Shown piece by piece: positions 8,620 to 16,606 of a DNA stretch of 64,000 bases. The notes beneath the pieces are model-generated. The model was not told the DNA's origin and searched no databases. It saw only the letters and a program-made list of their open reading frames with translations. Location: the NCBI GenBank assembly GCA_036226585.1, contig CP108997.1:1984001-2048000 (forward strand). The letters are read 5' to 3'. Every line of letters begins with the position of its first letter. Position 1 is the first letter of the stretch. The DNA comes from Streptomyces sp. NBC_00708. GTDB taxonomy: Bacteria; Actinomycetota; Actinomycetes; Streptomycetales; Streptomycetaceae. A program made the translations under genes and the position numbers.

Positions 8620-9951
8620 TCACCGCCGGCCGCCGGGGCCGGTGGCGGCGCGGGCGGCGATGGCCTGCCGGTAGAGGTCGGCGGTGCCGATCGCGGCCTG
8701 CTGCCAGGTGAACCGGGCGAGCACCCGCTCGCGGCCGGCGGTCCCGAGCCGGGCGCGCAGCTCCGCGTCGCCGAGCAGCCGGCCGAGCGCGTCGGCGAGG
8801 GCCCCCGGGTCGCCGGGCGGCACCGCGAGGCAGGTCTCGCCGTCGGGGCCGGCGACCTCCGGGATGGCGCCGCCGGTGGTCGCGACGAGCGGGGTGCCGG
8901 TGGCCATGGCCTCGGCGGCGGGCAGCGAGAAGCCCTCGTACAGCGAGGGGACGCAGGCGATCTGCGCGCCGCGCACCAGGTCGACCAGCTCGGTGTCGCT
9001 GATGCCCTTGACGAACTCGACGGCGTCCGCGAGCCCGTGCCGCTCGATGGCGCGGGCGACCGGCCCGTCCTCGGCGCGCTTGCCGACGACGACGAGATGG
9101 GCGGCGGGGTTGCCGGTGCGGAGCTTGGCGAGGGCTTCCACGAGGTGGACGAGGCCCTTGAGCGGGACGTCGGCGCTGGACGTGGTGACGATACGGCCGG
9201 GGATCTCGGCCACCGAGGGGTCGGGCGACCACAGGTCGGTGTCGGCGCCGATGTGGACGACCTGGACGCGGCGCGGGTCGACGCCGAGGTGGTCGACGAT
9301 CTCCTGCCGGGAGGAGCCGGAGACGGTGAGCACGGACGGCAGCCGGCGCGCGACCCGCTTCTGCATGCGGGTGAACGCGTACCAGCGGCGCACGGAGGCG
9401 CGGCGCCGCCGGCCGGTGGCGGCGTCCAGGTCGAGCTGCCGGTCGACGGTGATGGGGTGGTGGATCGTCGTGACGAGGGGGGCGCCGAGGTCGCCGAGGA
9501 GCCCGTAGCCGAGCGTCTGGTTGTCGTGGATGACGTCGAACTCGCCGCGCCGGGCCGCGAGATGGCGCCGGGCCCGCAGGCTGAAGGTGAGCGGTTCGGG
9601 GAAGCCGCCGGTCCACATGGTGGCGACCTCGGCGGCGTCGATCCAGTCCCGGTACTCGCCGCGCTTGGGGGTGCGGAAGGGGTCGGGCTGCCGGTAGAGG
9701 TCCAGGCTGGGCAGCTCGGTGAGCGGGACGCCCTCGTCGAGCACCGGGTAGGGCTGGGCGCCGATGACCTCGACGCTGTGGCCGAGCCGGGCGAGTTCCC
9801 GCGCGAGGTGCCGTACGTAGACGCCCTGTCCGCCGCAGAAGGGGTTGCCCTTGTACGTGAGGAGCGCGATGCGCAGGGGGCCGTCACCGGGGACCGTGCC
9901 CGACGTGGCGACGCCCGTACGGGGGCCCGACTCAACGGCCTCAGCGGTCAC
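8620..9951 (-). CDS. Glycosyltransferase family 4
   Basis: The product has 443 residues with the GT-B fold of GT4 retaining enzymes. The N-terminal glycine-rich loop GGQGVYVRHLARELARLGH (about 40-58) binds near the phosphate, HxxxHxPI-type residues occur in VTTIHHPITVD (about 155), and the C-terminal nucleotide-sugar site carries YEGFSLPAAEAMATG (about 335-350) with the E-x7-E pattern. It is cytosolic or membrane-associated and would transfer a sugar from an activated nucleotide donor. It is the first gene of a three-gene minus-strand operon. The promoter region faces the TetR gene and contains a KstR-type operator 55-68 bases upstream of this GTG start. Confidence 0.88.
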   Translation of the reverse strand: MTAEAVESGPRTGVATSGTVPGDGPLRIALLTYKGNPFCGGQGVYVRHLARELARLGHSVEVIGAQPYPVLDEGVPLTELPSLDLYRQPDPFRTPKRGEYRDWIDAAEVATMWTGGFPEPLTFSLRARRHLAARRGEFDVIHDNQTLGYGLLGDLGAPLVTTIHHPITVDRQLDLDAATGRRRRASVRRWYAFTRMQKRVARRLPSVLTVSGSSRQEIVDHLGVDPRRVQVVHIGADTDLWSPDPSVAEIPGRIVTTSSADVPLKGLVHLVEALAKLRTGNPAAHLVVVGKRAEDGPVARAIERHGLADAVEFVKGISDTELVDLVRGAQIACVPSLYEGFSLPAAEAMATGTPLVATTGGAIPEVAGPDGETCLAVPPGDPGALADALGRLLGDAELRARLGTAGRERVLARFTWQQAAIGTADLYRQAIAARAATGPGGRR

Positions 9952-10005
9952 ACTCGGCCCCCTTCTCCCTGCGTGTTCGCCGGAGCGTAACCGCTGGCGC
10001 TAATC

Positions 10006-10019
10006 TAGAACAAGTTTCA
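10006..10019. promoter_or_regulatory. Perfect KstR-consensus operator in a divergent promoter region
   Basis: TAGAACAAGTTTCA matches all eight fixed positions of the published KstR consensus TnnAACnnGTTnnA. It lies in the 167-base gap between the divergent glycosyltransferase and TetR genes. The TetR protein next door closely resembles KstR, so autoregulation and control of the minus-strand operon is the natural inference. Confidence 0.7.
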
Positions 10020-10118
10020 GACCGGATGGTTCAATGAGCTACGAATCTACCGGCAGGTAGCGTCGGTGCAACGGCCGGATCAGGTGATTCACGCCACGGC
10101 ACGCACCCCGGCCCCGGG

Positions 10119-10739
10119 ATGGGACACATGACAGCGGAAGCCCGACCGGCATCGCCGCCCCTGACGGAACGCCAGGAGGCCCGCCGCCTCCGCATCCTGC
10201 GGGCCACCGCCGAGCTCGCCGGCCGGGGCGGTTTCGAGGCCGTCCAGATGCGCGAGGTCGCGGAGGCCGCCGAGGTCGCCCTCGGCACCCTGTACCGGTA
10301 CTTCCCGTCCAAGGTCCACCTCCTCGTCGCCACCCTGCGGGACCGGCTCCAGCACCTGCGCACGGCCCTGCGCAAGCGCCCACCGGCCGGGGACGACGCG
10401 GCGGCCCGGGTCACCGAGACCCTGATGCGGGCCTTCCGGGCGATGCGGCGCGAACCGCAGCTGGCGGACGCGATGGTGCGCGCCCTGACCTTCGCGGACC
10501 GCGGCGCGAGCGCCGAGACCGACGCCGTCTCGCGGCTCACGACGGCGATCATCCTGGACGCGATGGGCACCGGCCACCCGACGCCGGGGCAGCTCTCCGC
10601 CGTGCGGGTGATCGAGCACACCTGGCACTCGGCGCTGATCTGCTGGCTCTCCGGCCGGGCCACGGTCGCGCAGGTGCGCGCGGACATCGAGACGGCGTGC
10701 CGGCTGATCGGCCCGGCGGCCCCGGATCCGGCCCCCTGA
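10119..10739 (+). CDS. kstR: KstR-like TetR family transcriptional repressor
   Basis: The product has 206 residues from ATG 10119; a second in-frame ATG at 10128 is equally possible and neither has a strong ribosome site. The N-terminal TetR HTH reads MREVAEAAEVALGTLYRYFPSKVHLLV (about 40-66). This is nearly the wording of mycobacterial KstR, the repressor of cholesterol/steroid catabolism that responds to steroid-CoA intermediates. The C-terminal effector domain also follows KstR (EPQLADAMVRALTFAD, and the HTWHSALICWLSGRAT region). A perfect KstR operator lies 100 bases upstream. No sterol-degradation genes occur in this window, so its regulon here may be limited to neighbours or lie elsewhere. 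Confidence 0.82.
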   Translation: MGHMTAEARPASPPLTERQEARRLRILRATAELAGRGGFEAVQMREVAEAAEVALGTLYRYFPSKVHLLVATLRDRLQHLRTALRKRPPAGDDAAARVTETLMRAFRAMRREPQLADAMVRALTFADRGASAETDAVSRLTTAIILDAMGTGHPTPGQLSAVRVIEHTWHSALICWLSGRATVAQVRADIETACRLIGPAAPDPAP

Positions 10740-10874
10740 CGGCCGCGGGCACCTGCCATGTGCGGTGCCCACACGCCGCGGGGGCGAGGTGGGGTGCCCT
10801 GCACCATATCGACGACGGCACGGTGTTCATACGGTTCGGCGACATCACAGGAACACGCCGAGGAGCCGGTCACC

Positions 10875-12122
10875 ATGCCCCGCACCCGCATCGCCCGCAG
10901 AGCCCGCAGATCCCTCAGTGACATCCGTACCGTCGCCGTCCTGGCCGCAGCCGGTCTGCTGCTGACGGGCTGTACCGCCGCCGGGAAGGCGGGCGGCTCC
11001 GGCTCGGGGAAGTCCGCCGACGACGCGGCCGTCAAGGTCGGCCTGGTCTACTCCAGGACCGGGCTCCTCGCGGACTACGGCAAGCAGTACCGCGACGGAT
11101 TCATGGCCGGCCTCGACTACGCCACCCAGGGGACGCGCAAGGTCGCGGGCCACCGCATCGAGGTCACCGAGCAGGACGACGCGGGCGACCCCGGCAAGGC
11201 CGTCTCCGCCGCGAAGAACCTCATCGGCAAGGGCTACAAGGTGCTGGCCGGCACCACGGACTCCGGCGTCGCACTCCAGATGGCCCCGCTCGCCGCCCAG
11301 AACAAGGTGCTCTACGTCAGCGGACCCGCCGCCACCGACGCGGTGACCGGCATCAACGACTACACCTTCCGCTCCGGCCGCCAGTCCTACCAGGACATCC
11401 TCACGGCGGGCACCATGCTCGGCGACGCCAAGGGCAAGAAGGTCACGGTCCTCGCCCAGGACTCCACCTTCGGCCAGGCCAACGTGGCCGCCGTCAAGGC
11501 GGTGCTCGGCGAGAAGGGCGCGAAGGTCGGCTCGGTGCTGGCGCCGCCCAGCGCGACGGACCTGACGCCGTTCGCCCGGCAGGTCAAGGCGGGCGGGCCC
11601 GACCTGGTCTTCGTGGCCTGGGCCGGCTCCACCGCACCGGCGCTGTGGACCGCGCTCGACCAGCAGGGCGTGCTCGGCGCGAGCAAGGTCGTCACCGGCC
11701 TGGCGGGCACCGCCTCGTACCCGGTCTTCGGCGCTGCCGGGTCCAAGGTGTCGTTCCTGGCGCACTACTTCCCGGGCGCGGGCGGGAACAACGCCGTGGA
11801 GAAGGCGATGCTGGAAGCCGTGACCAAGGACGGCGGCAAGCCCGACCTGTTCACGCCGGACGGCTTCACGGCCGCCCAGATGATCGTGCACGCCATCGAG
11901 AAGGGCGGCGCCGACGACACCGCCGCGATGGTGAAGGCCCTGGAGGGCTGGAGCTTCGACGGGGTCAAGGGACAGACCCGGGTGCGCGGCGAGGACCACG
12001 CGCTGCTCCAGCCGATGTTCGTGGCCAAGCTGACCGGCACGGGCAAGACGGCCGAGCCGAAGCTGCTGGACACCGAGCGGATGGACGCCGTGGCGCCGGC
12101 CGTGAAGCCCGCGGCGGGCTGA
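10875..12122 (+). CDS. Branched-chain-amino-acid-type ABC transporter, substrate-binding lipoprotein
   Basis: The product has 415 residues. The ATG at 10875 is preceded by GAGGAG. A lipoprotein signal with arginine-rich N-region ends in the lipobox LLTGC (Cys33). The mature protein is a type I periplasmic-binding fold (Peripla_BP_6) beginning VKVGLVYSRTGLLADYGKQ, with LVFVAWAGS and FTPDGFTAAQMIVHAI in the C-terminal lobe. LivJ-type receptors bind leucine/isoleucine/valine, but close relatives bind amides, urea or aromatic acids, so the ligand is open. It is the first gene of a six-gene operon whose later genes overlap by 1-4 bases. Confidence 0.88.
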   Translation: MPRTRIARRARRSLSDIRTVAVLAAAGLLLTGCTAAGKAGGSGSGKSADDAAVKVGLVYSRTGLLADYGKQYRDGFMAGLDYATQGTRKVAGHRIEVTEQDDAGDPGKAVSAAKNLIGKGYKVLAGTTDSGVALQMAPLAAQNKVLYVSGPAATDAVTGINDYTFRSGRQSYQDILTAGTMLGDAKGKKVTVLAQDSTFGQANVAAVKAVLGEKGAKVGSVLAPPSATDLTPFARQVKAGGPDLVFVAWAGSTAPALWTALDQQGVLGASKVVTGLAGTASYPVFGAAGSKVSFLAHYFPGAGGNNAVEKAMLEAVTKDGGKPDLFTPDGFTAAQMIVHAIEKGGADDTAAMVKALEGWSFDGVKGQTRVRGEDHALLQPMFVAKLTGTGKTAEPKLLDTERMDAVAPAVKPAAG

Positions 12123-12125
12123 ACC

Positions 12126-12914
12126 GTGACCGCACCCCACCCCCTCGGGCAGAAGAGCCCGGCGGACCGGGTGGCCCCCGTGCTCCAGCTGGAGGGACTC
12201 GGCTGGAGCGTCGGCGGCGCCACCATCGTCCAGGACGTCTCGCTGAGCGTCCGCGAGGGCGAGTTCCTCGCCTTCATCGGGCCCAACGGGGCGGGCAAGA
12301 CCTCCCTGTTCAACCTGATCAGCGGGCTCAGCCTGCCCACCGCCGGGCGGATCGAGCTGGACGGCGCCGAGATGACGGACCGGCCCGCGCACGTGCGGGC
12401 CCGGCGCGGGATCGGCCGCACCTTCCAGACCTCCAGCCTCTGGCCCGCGATGACCGTGGCCGACCACGTGAGGCTCGCCGCGCAGGCCGCCCGGGGCGGC
12501 TCGTACCGGCTGTGGCGGCGCGCCGACCCGTACACCGCCGAGGTGGCCGGCGTCCTGGAGCGCACCGGCCTCGGCCACCGGGCCGGGGCGACGGCGGGCG
12601 AACTGTCGCACGGCGAGAAGCGGAAGCTGGAGCTGGCCGTGCTGCTGGTGGGCGAGCCCCGGCTGATGCTGCTCGACGAGCCGATGGCCGGGGTGAGCGC
12701 CGAGGAGGTCCCCGCCCTGACCGAACTCATCCGCACCCTGCACCGGGAGGAGGGGCGCACGGTCCTCATGGTCGAACACCACATGGACGTCCTGCTGGGC
12801 CTCGCGGACCGGCTCGCCGTGATGCACCACGGCCGGCTGCTCGCCCTGGACACCCCGGAGGCGGTCACCGCCGACCCGGTCGTGCAGCAGGCGTACCTCG
12901 GGGAGGGGCTGTGA
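12126..12914 (+). CDS. livG: ABC transporter ATP-binding protein (LivG type)
   Basis: The product has 262 residues, with a GTG start 4 bases after the binding-protein stop. Walker A GPNGAGKTS is at about 52-60, a Q-loop is in RTFQTSSLW, the signature is LSHGEKRKLELA (about 160) and Walker B is LMLLDEPMAG (about 180). The histidine of the H-loop is in VEHHMDVL. The signature LSHGE and long H-loop helix are typical of LivG and not LivF. It would form a heterodimer with the next gene product and power the LivH/LivM channel on the cytoplasmic side. Confidence 0.9.
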   Translation: MTAPHPLGQKSPADRVAPVLQLEGLGWSVGGATIVQDVSLSVREGEFLAFIGPNGAGKTSLFNLISGLSLPTAGRIELDGAEMTDRPAHVRARRGIGRTFQTSSLWPAMTVADHVRLAAQAARGGSYRLWRRADPYTAEVAGVLERTGLGHRAGATAGELSHGEKRKLELAVLLVGEPRLMLLDEPMAGVSAEEVPALTELIRTLHREEGRTVLMVEHHMDVLLGLADRLAVMHHGRLLALDTPEAVTADPVVQQAYLGEGL

Positions 12915-13657
12915 CGGAGCAACCCCTCCTGGACGTACGGGATCTGCGGGTCCTGATCGGCGGCCGGCACATCCTGCACGGCGTCGACCTGGACGTCAGC
13001 GCGCACGGCGTGACCGCGCTGCTCGGCCGCAACGGCGCCGGGAAGACCACCACGGTCCGGGGCATCCTGGGGCTCGTCCCCCGCGCCGGGAGCGTACGGC
13101 TCGACGGCGAGGAGACCGTGGGCCTGCCCACGCACGCCCTGGTCCGGCGCGGTATCGGCTACGCCCCCGAGGACCGGGGGATCTTCGCCGGGCTGACCGT
13201 CGCGGAGAACCTGCGCCTCGCCGAGCGGCGCGGCGCGGGCGAGCCGGCGTACACCCTGGTCCACGAGCTGTTCCCCGAACTCAAGCAGCGAGCACGGCAG
13301 TTGGCCGGAACGCTGTCCGGCGGCCAGCAGCAGATGGTCGCCATCGGGCGCACCCTGCTCAACGCCAACCGGCTGATCATCGCGGACGAGCCCACCAAGG
13401 GCCTGGCGCCCAAGGTCGTGACCGAGGTGGCGCAGGTGCTGGAACGGGCCGCCGAGGCGGTGCCGGTGCTGCTCGTGGAGCAGAACCTCGCCGTGGTGCG
13501 CCGGCTGGCCGGGCACTGCGTGGTCCTCGCCGACGGCCGCACCGCCCACCGGGGCCCGGCCGCCGAGCTGCTGGGCGACGCGGAGGCGGCCCGCACGCTG
13601 CTCGGTGTGGGCCACGGCCCGCTCCCCGCACACCCTTCCGTGAAGGCGGATTCCTGA
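12911..13657 (+). CDS. livF: ABC transporter ATP-binding protein (LivF type)
   Basis: The product has 248 residues. The GTG start overlaps the livG-like stop by 4 bases. Walker A GRNGAGKTT (about 39), signature LSGGQQQMVAIGR (about 136), Walker B LIIADEPTKGLAPK (about 155) and VEQNLAVVRRLA are all diagnostic of LivF. The DEPTKGLAP wording is characteristic of this subfamily. It partners the LivG-type ATPase. Confidence 0.9.
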   Translation: MTEQPLLDVRDLRVLIGGRHILHGVDLDVSAHGVTALLGRNGAGKTTTVRGILGLVPRAGSVRLDGEETVGLPTHALVRRGIGYAPEDRGIFAGLTVAENLRLAERRGAGEPAYTLVHELFPELKQRARQLAGTLSGGQQQMVAIGRTLLNANRLIIADEPTKGLAPKVVTEVAQVLERAAEAVPVLLVEQNLAVVRRLAGHCVVLADGRTAHRGPAAELLGDAEAARTLLGVGHGPLPAHPSVKADS

Positions 13658-14544
13658 TGTCCACCCTCGTCCTGCTCACCATGACCGGTCTCGGTCTGGG
13701 GGCCCTCTACTTCCTCGTCGCGTCCGGACTCTCGCTGATCTTCGGCCTGATGGACGTGCTCAACTTCGCGCACGGGGCGCTGCTGTCCATCGGCGCGTAC
13801 GGCACCTGGTGGGCGGCGTCCGGGAATCTGCCCGGCGCGGGCCCCGGCGGCGCCGGCTTCGTGCTGGCGGTCCTGTTCGGTACGGCGGTGGGCACCGCCG
13901 CCGCCGTGCTCCTCGAACTCGCGGTCGTCCGCCCGCTCTACACCCGGCCGCGCGAGCAGGTGCTCGCCACGGTCGGGGTGGGGCTCGCGGTGCCGGCGCT
14001 GCTCTCCGGCATCTGGGGCTCGGACGCCCACACCTTCCCCGGGCCCGAGGCACTGTCCGGCACCTTCGGGCTGCTGGGCGCGCAGGTCCCGGTCAACCGG
14101 CTGGTCCTGGTGGGGGCGGCGGTCGTGGTGCTGGTGGCGCTGCGGCTGTTCCTCGGCCGGACCCGGCACGGCCTGGTCGTCCGGGCGGGCGTCGAGGACC
14201 GGGCGATGGTCACCGCGCTCGGCATCGACGTCCGCAGGGCGTTCACGCTGGTCTTCGCGATCGGCGGCTGCGCGGCGGCGCTGGGCGGGGCGCTCGGCGG
14301 GCTGTACTTCGGCTCGGTCGACCCGCGCCAGGGCACCTCGCTGCTGATCTTCGCGTTCGTCGTCGTGGTCACCGGCGGCATGGGGTCGGTGACCGGCGCC
14401 GCCGTGGCGTCCGTGGTCATCGGCCTGGTCCAGCAGTTCGCCAACTACTACACCGCAGCGGGGCTCGGCGACCTGGCGGTCGTCGTCCTGCTCGCCGTGC
14501 TGCTGCTCGTCCGGCCGCGCGGACTGACGGGGAGGCTCGCGTGA
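13657..14544 (+). CDS. livH: Branched-chain-type ABC transporter permease (LivH type)
   Basis: The product has 295 residues and its ATG shares one base with the preceding stop (TGATG). It has about eight membrane segments. The start contains the LivH hallmark GLGALYFLVASGLSLIFGLMDVLNFAHGA, and the cytoplasmic coupling loop reads GLVVRAGVEDRAMVTALGIDVRR. It would form the channel with the LivM-type protein encoded next. Confidence 0.9.
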   Translation: MSTLVLLTMTGLGLGALYFLVASGLSLIFGLMDVLNFAHGALLSIGAYGTWWAASGNLPGAGPGGAGFVLAVLFGTAVGTAAAVLLELAVVRPLYTRPREQVLATVGVGLAVPALLSGIWGSDAHTFPGPEALSGTFGLLGAQVPVNRLVLVGAAVVVLVALRLFLGRTRHGLVVRAGVEDRAMVTALGIDVRRAFTLVFAIGGCAAALGGALGGLYFGSVDPRQGTSLLIFAFVVVVTGGMGSVTGAAVASVVIGLVQQFANYYTAAGLGDLAVVVLLAVLLLVRPRGLTGRLA

Positions 14545-15665
14545 GCACCGCCACCGACACACCCGACCGCACCGCCGGCCGCCCGGCCACCGTCCCGGCT
14601 CCGGCCGGGCGGGCCCGGCTGCTGCGCTGGTGGCCCGCCGCCGTCCTGCTGGTGCTGGTGGCCGCACCGTTCAGCGCGGTGCCGGTGCCGGGGCTGCTCG
14701 ACGGGCCGCTCGGCTCGGCCGGCAGTCTGCAACTCCTGGCCACCTGCCTGCTGTTCGGCGCCCTGGCCACCGGCTACGACCTGCTGCTCGGGCGGACCGG
14801 GCTGCTCTCCTTCGGGCACGCCCTGTACTTCGCGGCGGGCAGCTACGCCACCAATCTGTTCCTGCTGGAGGCGGGCCTGCCGTTCGCGCTCGCCACGGTC
14901 CTCGGGCTGCTCTTCGGGATCGCGCTCGCGCTGGCCCTGGGCTCGGTGAGCCTGCGCGTCACCGGCATCGGCTTCTCCATGGTGACCCTCGCCTTCGCCC
15001 AGGCCGGCTCGATCCTGGTGTCCCGGGACCCCGGCGGCGTCACCGGCGGCGAGGAGGGCCGGGCGGCCCCGTCCGACCTGCTGCCGTCCTCGCTGGTCGG
15101 GATCGACAACACCGCCAACCTGTACTGGATCGCGCTGGCCTACCTGGTCCTGACCCTGGGCGTCGTCCACTGGGCGGTCCGCTCCCCCACCGGCCGCGTC
15201 TGGGAGGGCATCAAGGAGAACGAGCGCCGGGTGGAGGTGCTGGGCCTGAAGCCGTACGGCTTCAAGCTCACCGCCTTCGTCGTCGCGGGCGGACTCGCGG
15301 CCCTCGGCGGGATCGTGCACCTTCTCCTGACGGGCGGTTCGACCCCGCAGACCACCACCTCCGACTTCACGCTGTCGCTGCTGGTGATGGTGGTGCTCGG
15401 CGGCTCGGGCACCCGCTGGGGTCCGATGGTCGGCGGCATCCTCTACACCTGGGCCGACCACCGGCTCGGCGACCTGGCCGGATCGGGCGCGGTCGCGGAT
15501 CTGCCGGCGGTGCTGCGCGTACCGCTCTCGCAGCCGCTGTTCCTGCTGGGCGTGCTGTTCGTGGCCGTGGTACATCTGCTGCCCGGCGGCCTGGCCCGGC
15601 TGCCGTCCCGGCTGGGACGGGCCCTGGGGGCAGCCTCGAACCGTAAGGAGACCGGAGTCAGTTGA
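14541..15665 (+). CDS. livM: Branched-chain-type ABC transporter permease (LivM type)
   Basis: The product has 374 residues. The GTG start overlaps the LivH stop by 4 bases. A proline/arginine-rich N-terminal extension of about 30 residues precedes eight to nine membrane segments. LivM features include LSFGHALYFAAGSYATNLFL, RVTGIGFSMVTLAFAQ and the coupling loop GRVWEGIKENERRVEVLGLKPYGFKL. It ends in overlap with the hydrolase gene. Confidence 0.9.
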   Translation: MSTATDTPDRTAGRPATVPAPAGRARLLRWWPAAVLLVLVAAPFSAVPVPGLLDGPLGSAGSLQLLATCLLFGALATGYDLLLGRTGLLSFGHALYFAAGSYATNLFLLEAGLPFALATVLGLLFGIALALALGSVSLRVTGIGFSMVTLAFAQAGSILVSRDPGGVTGGEEGRAAPSDLLPSSLVGIDNTANLYWIALAYLVLTLGVVHWAVRSPTGRVWEGIKENERRVEVLGLKPYGFKLTAFVVAGGLAALGGIVHLLLTGGSTPQTTTSDFTLSLLVMVVLGGSGTRWGPMVGGILYTWADHRLGDLAGSGAVADLPAVLRVPLSQPLFLLGVLFVAVVHLLPGGLARLPSRLGRALGAASNRKETGVS

Positions 15666-16555
15666 GCCCGCTCGCGGAGTACGAAGAGATCGAAGTCCCC
15701 GTGCGCGGGGGCATGCTGGCAGCCCTGCGCTGGCCGGCCGCCGACCCGGACGCGCCGGTGGTGGTGGCCCTGCACGGCATCACCTCCAACGCCCTGTCCT
15801 GGGCGGCGGTGGCCCGGCTGCTGGCCGGCCGGGTCACGCTGGTCGCCCCGGATCTGCGCGGCCGGGCCGGGAGCGCGCGGCTGCCCGGTCCGTACGGGAT
15901 CGTCGCGCACACCGACGACATCGCCGCCCTGGCCGACGGTCTGGGCCGGGGCCCGGTGGTCCTCGCGGGCCACTCGATGGGCGCGTTCGTGGCGGCCCTG
16001 GCGGCGGTGCGCCACCCGGACCGCTTCGGGCCGCTGCTGCTGGTGGACGGCGGCATCGGCTTCCCGGCGCCGACGCACCTGACGCCGGACGAGCTGATGA
16101 CGGCGGTGATCGGCCCGGCGATGGACCGGCTGTCGATGACCTTCCCGGACCGGGCCGCGTACCGCGCGTTCTGGCAGGCGCATCCGGCGTTCGCCGGCGC
16201 CTGGTCCGACGAGGTGGACGCGTACATCCAGCGCGACCTGACCGGCCAGGAACCGGAGCTGCGTTCGTCGTGCCGGATCGAGGCGATCCGCACGGACGGG
16301 GTCGGCCTGTTCGACGAGGAGGTCCTGTCGGCGGTGCGCAAGCTGCCCGTCGACGCGACGCTGCTGTGGGCGGCGCGCGGGCTGATGGACGAGGAGCAGG
16401 GCCTGTACGACGAGGGCAGGCTGGCCGCCGCCGGTCTGGACGGGACCCGGCTGGAGCCGGTCGCGGTGAAGGACGTGAACCACTACACGGTTCTGACGGG
16501 CGACCGGGGCGGCCGGGAGATCGCGGAGCGTCTGGTGGCGCTGGCGCGCGGCTGA
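15662..16555 (+). CDS. Alpha/beta hydrolase, last gene of the ABC importer operon
   Basis: The product has 297 residues. The TTG start overlaps the LivM stop by 4 bases (TTGA). The fold is clear: HGITSN oxyanion loop (about 39), DLRGRAGS, nucleophile elbow GHSMGAF with Ser near 104, and the catalytic histidine in VNHYTVL near 271. Tight overlap with the transporter suggests it hydrolyses the imported solute, for example an ester, amide or lactone. That would argue that the transporter carries such a compound and not only leucine. A strong bidirectional hairpin ends the operon. Confidence 0.85.
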   Translation: MSPLAEYEEIEVPVRGGMLAALRWPAADPDAPVVVALHGITSNALSWAAVARLLAGRVTLVAPDLRGRAGSARLPGPYGIVAHTDDIAALADGLGRGPVVLAGHSMGAFVAALAAVRHPDRFGPLLLVDGGIGFPAPTHLTPDELMTAVIGPAMDRLSMTFPDRAAYRAFWQAHPAFAGAWSDEVDAYIQRDLTGQEPELRSSCRIEAIRTDGVGLFDEEVLSAVRKLPVDATLLWAARGLMDEEQGLYDEGRLAAAGLDGTRLEPVAVKDVNHYTVLTGDRGGREIAERLVALARG

Positions 16556-16565
16556 GATCCCGTAC

Positions 16566-16598
16566 GAGCAGGGCCCGGCAGCACGCCGGGCCCTGCTC
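16566..16598. terminator. Bidirectional hairpin between hydrolase and PHB-esterase genes
   Basis: Perfect 14-bp stem (16566-16579 with 16585-16598) and a 5-base loop. It lies between the stops of two convergent genes. Confidence 0.75.
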
Positions 16599-16606
16599 TC
16601 CGTGCG

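Noticed and set aside
6715..9951. A specialised-metabolite cluster built on a prenyltransferase
   Set aside because: The barrel protein lacks a DxDD or other terpene-enzyme site, and no polyketide, peptide or terpene core enzyme is nearby.
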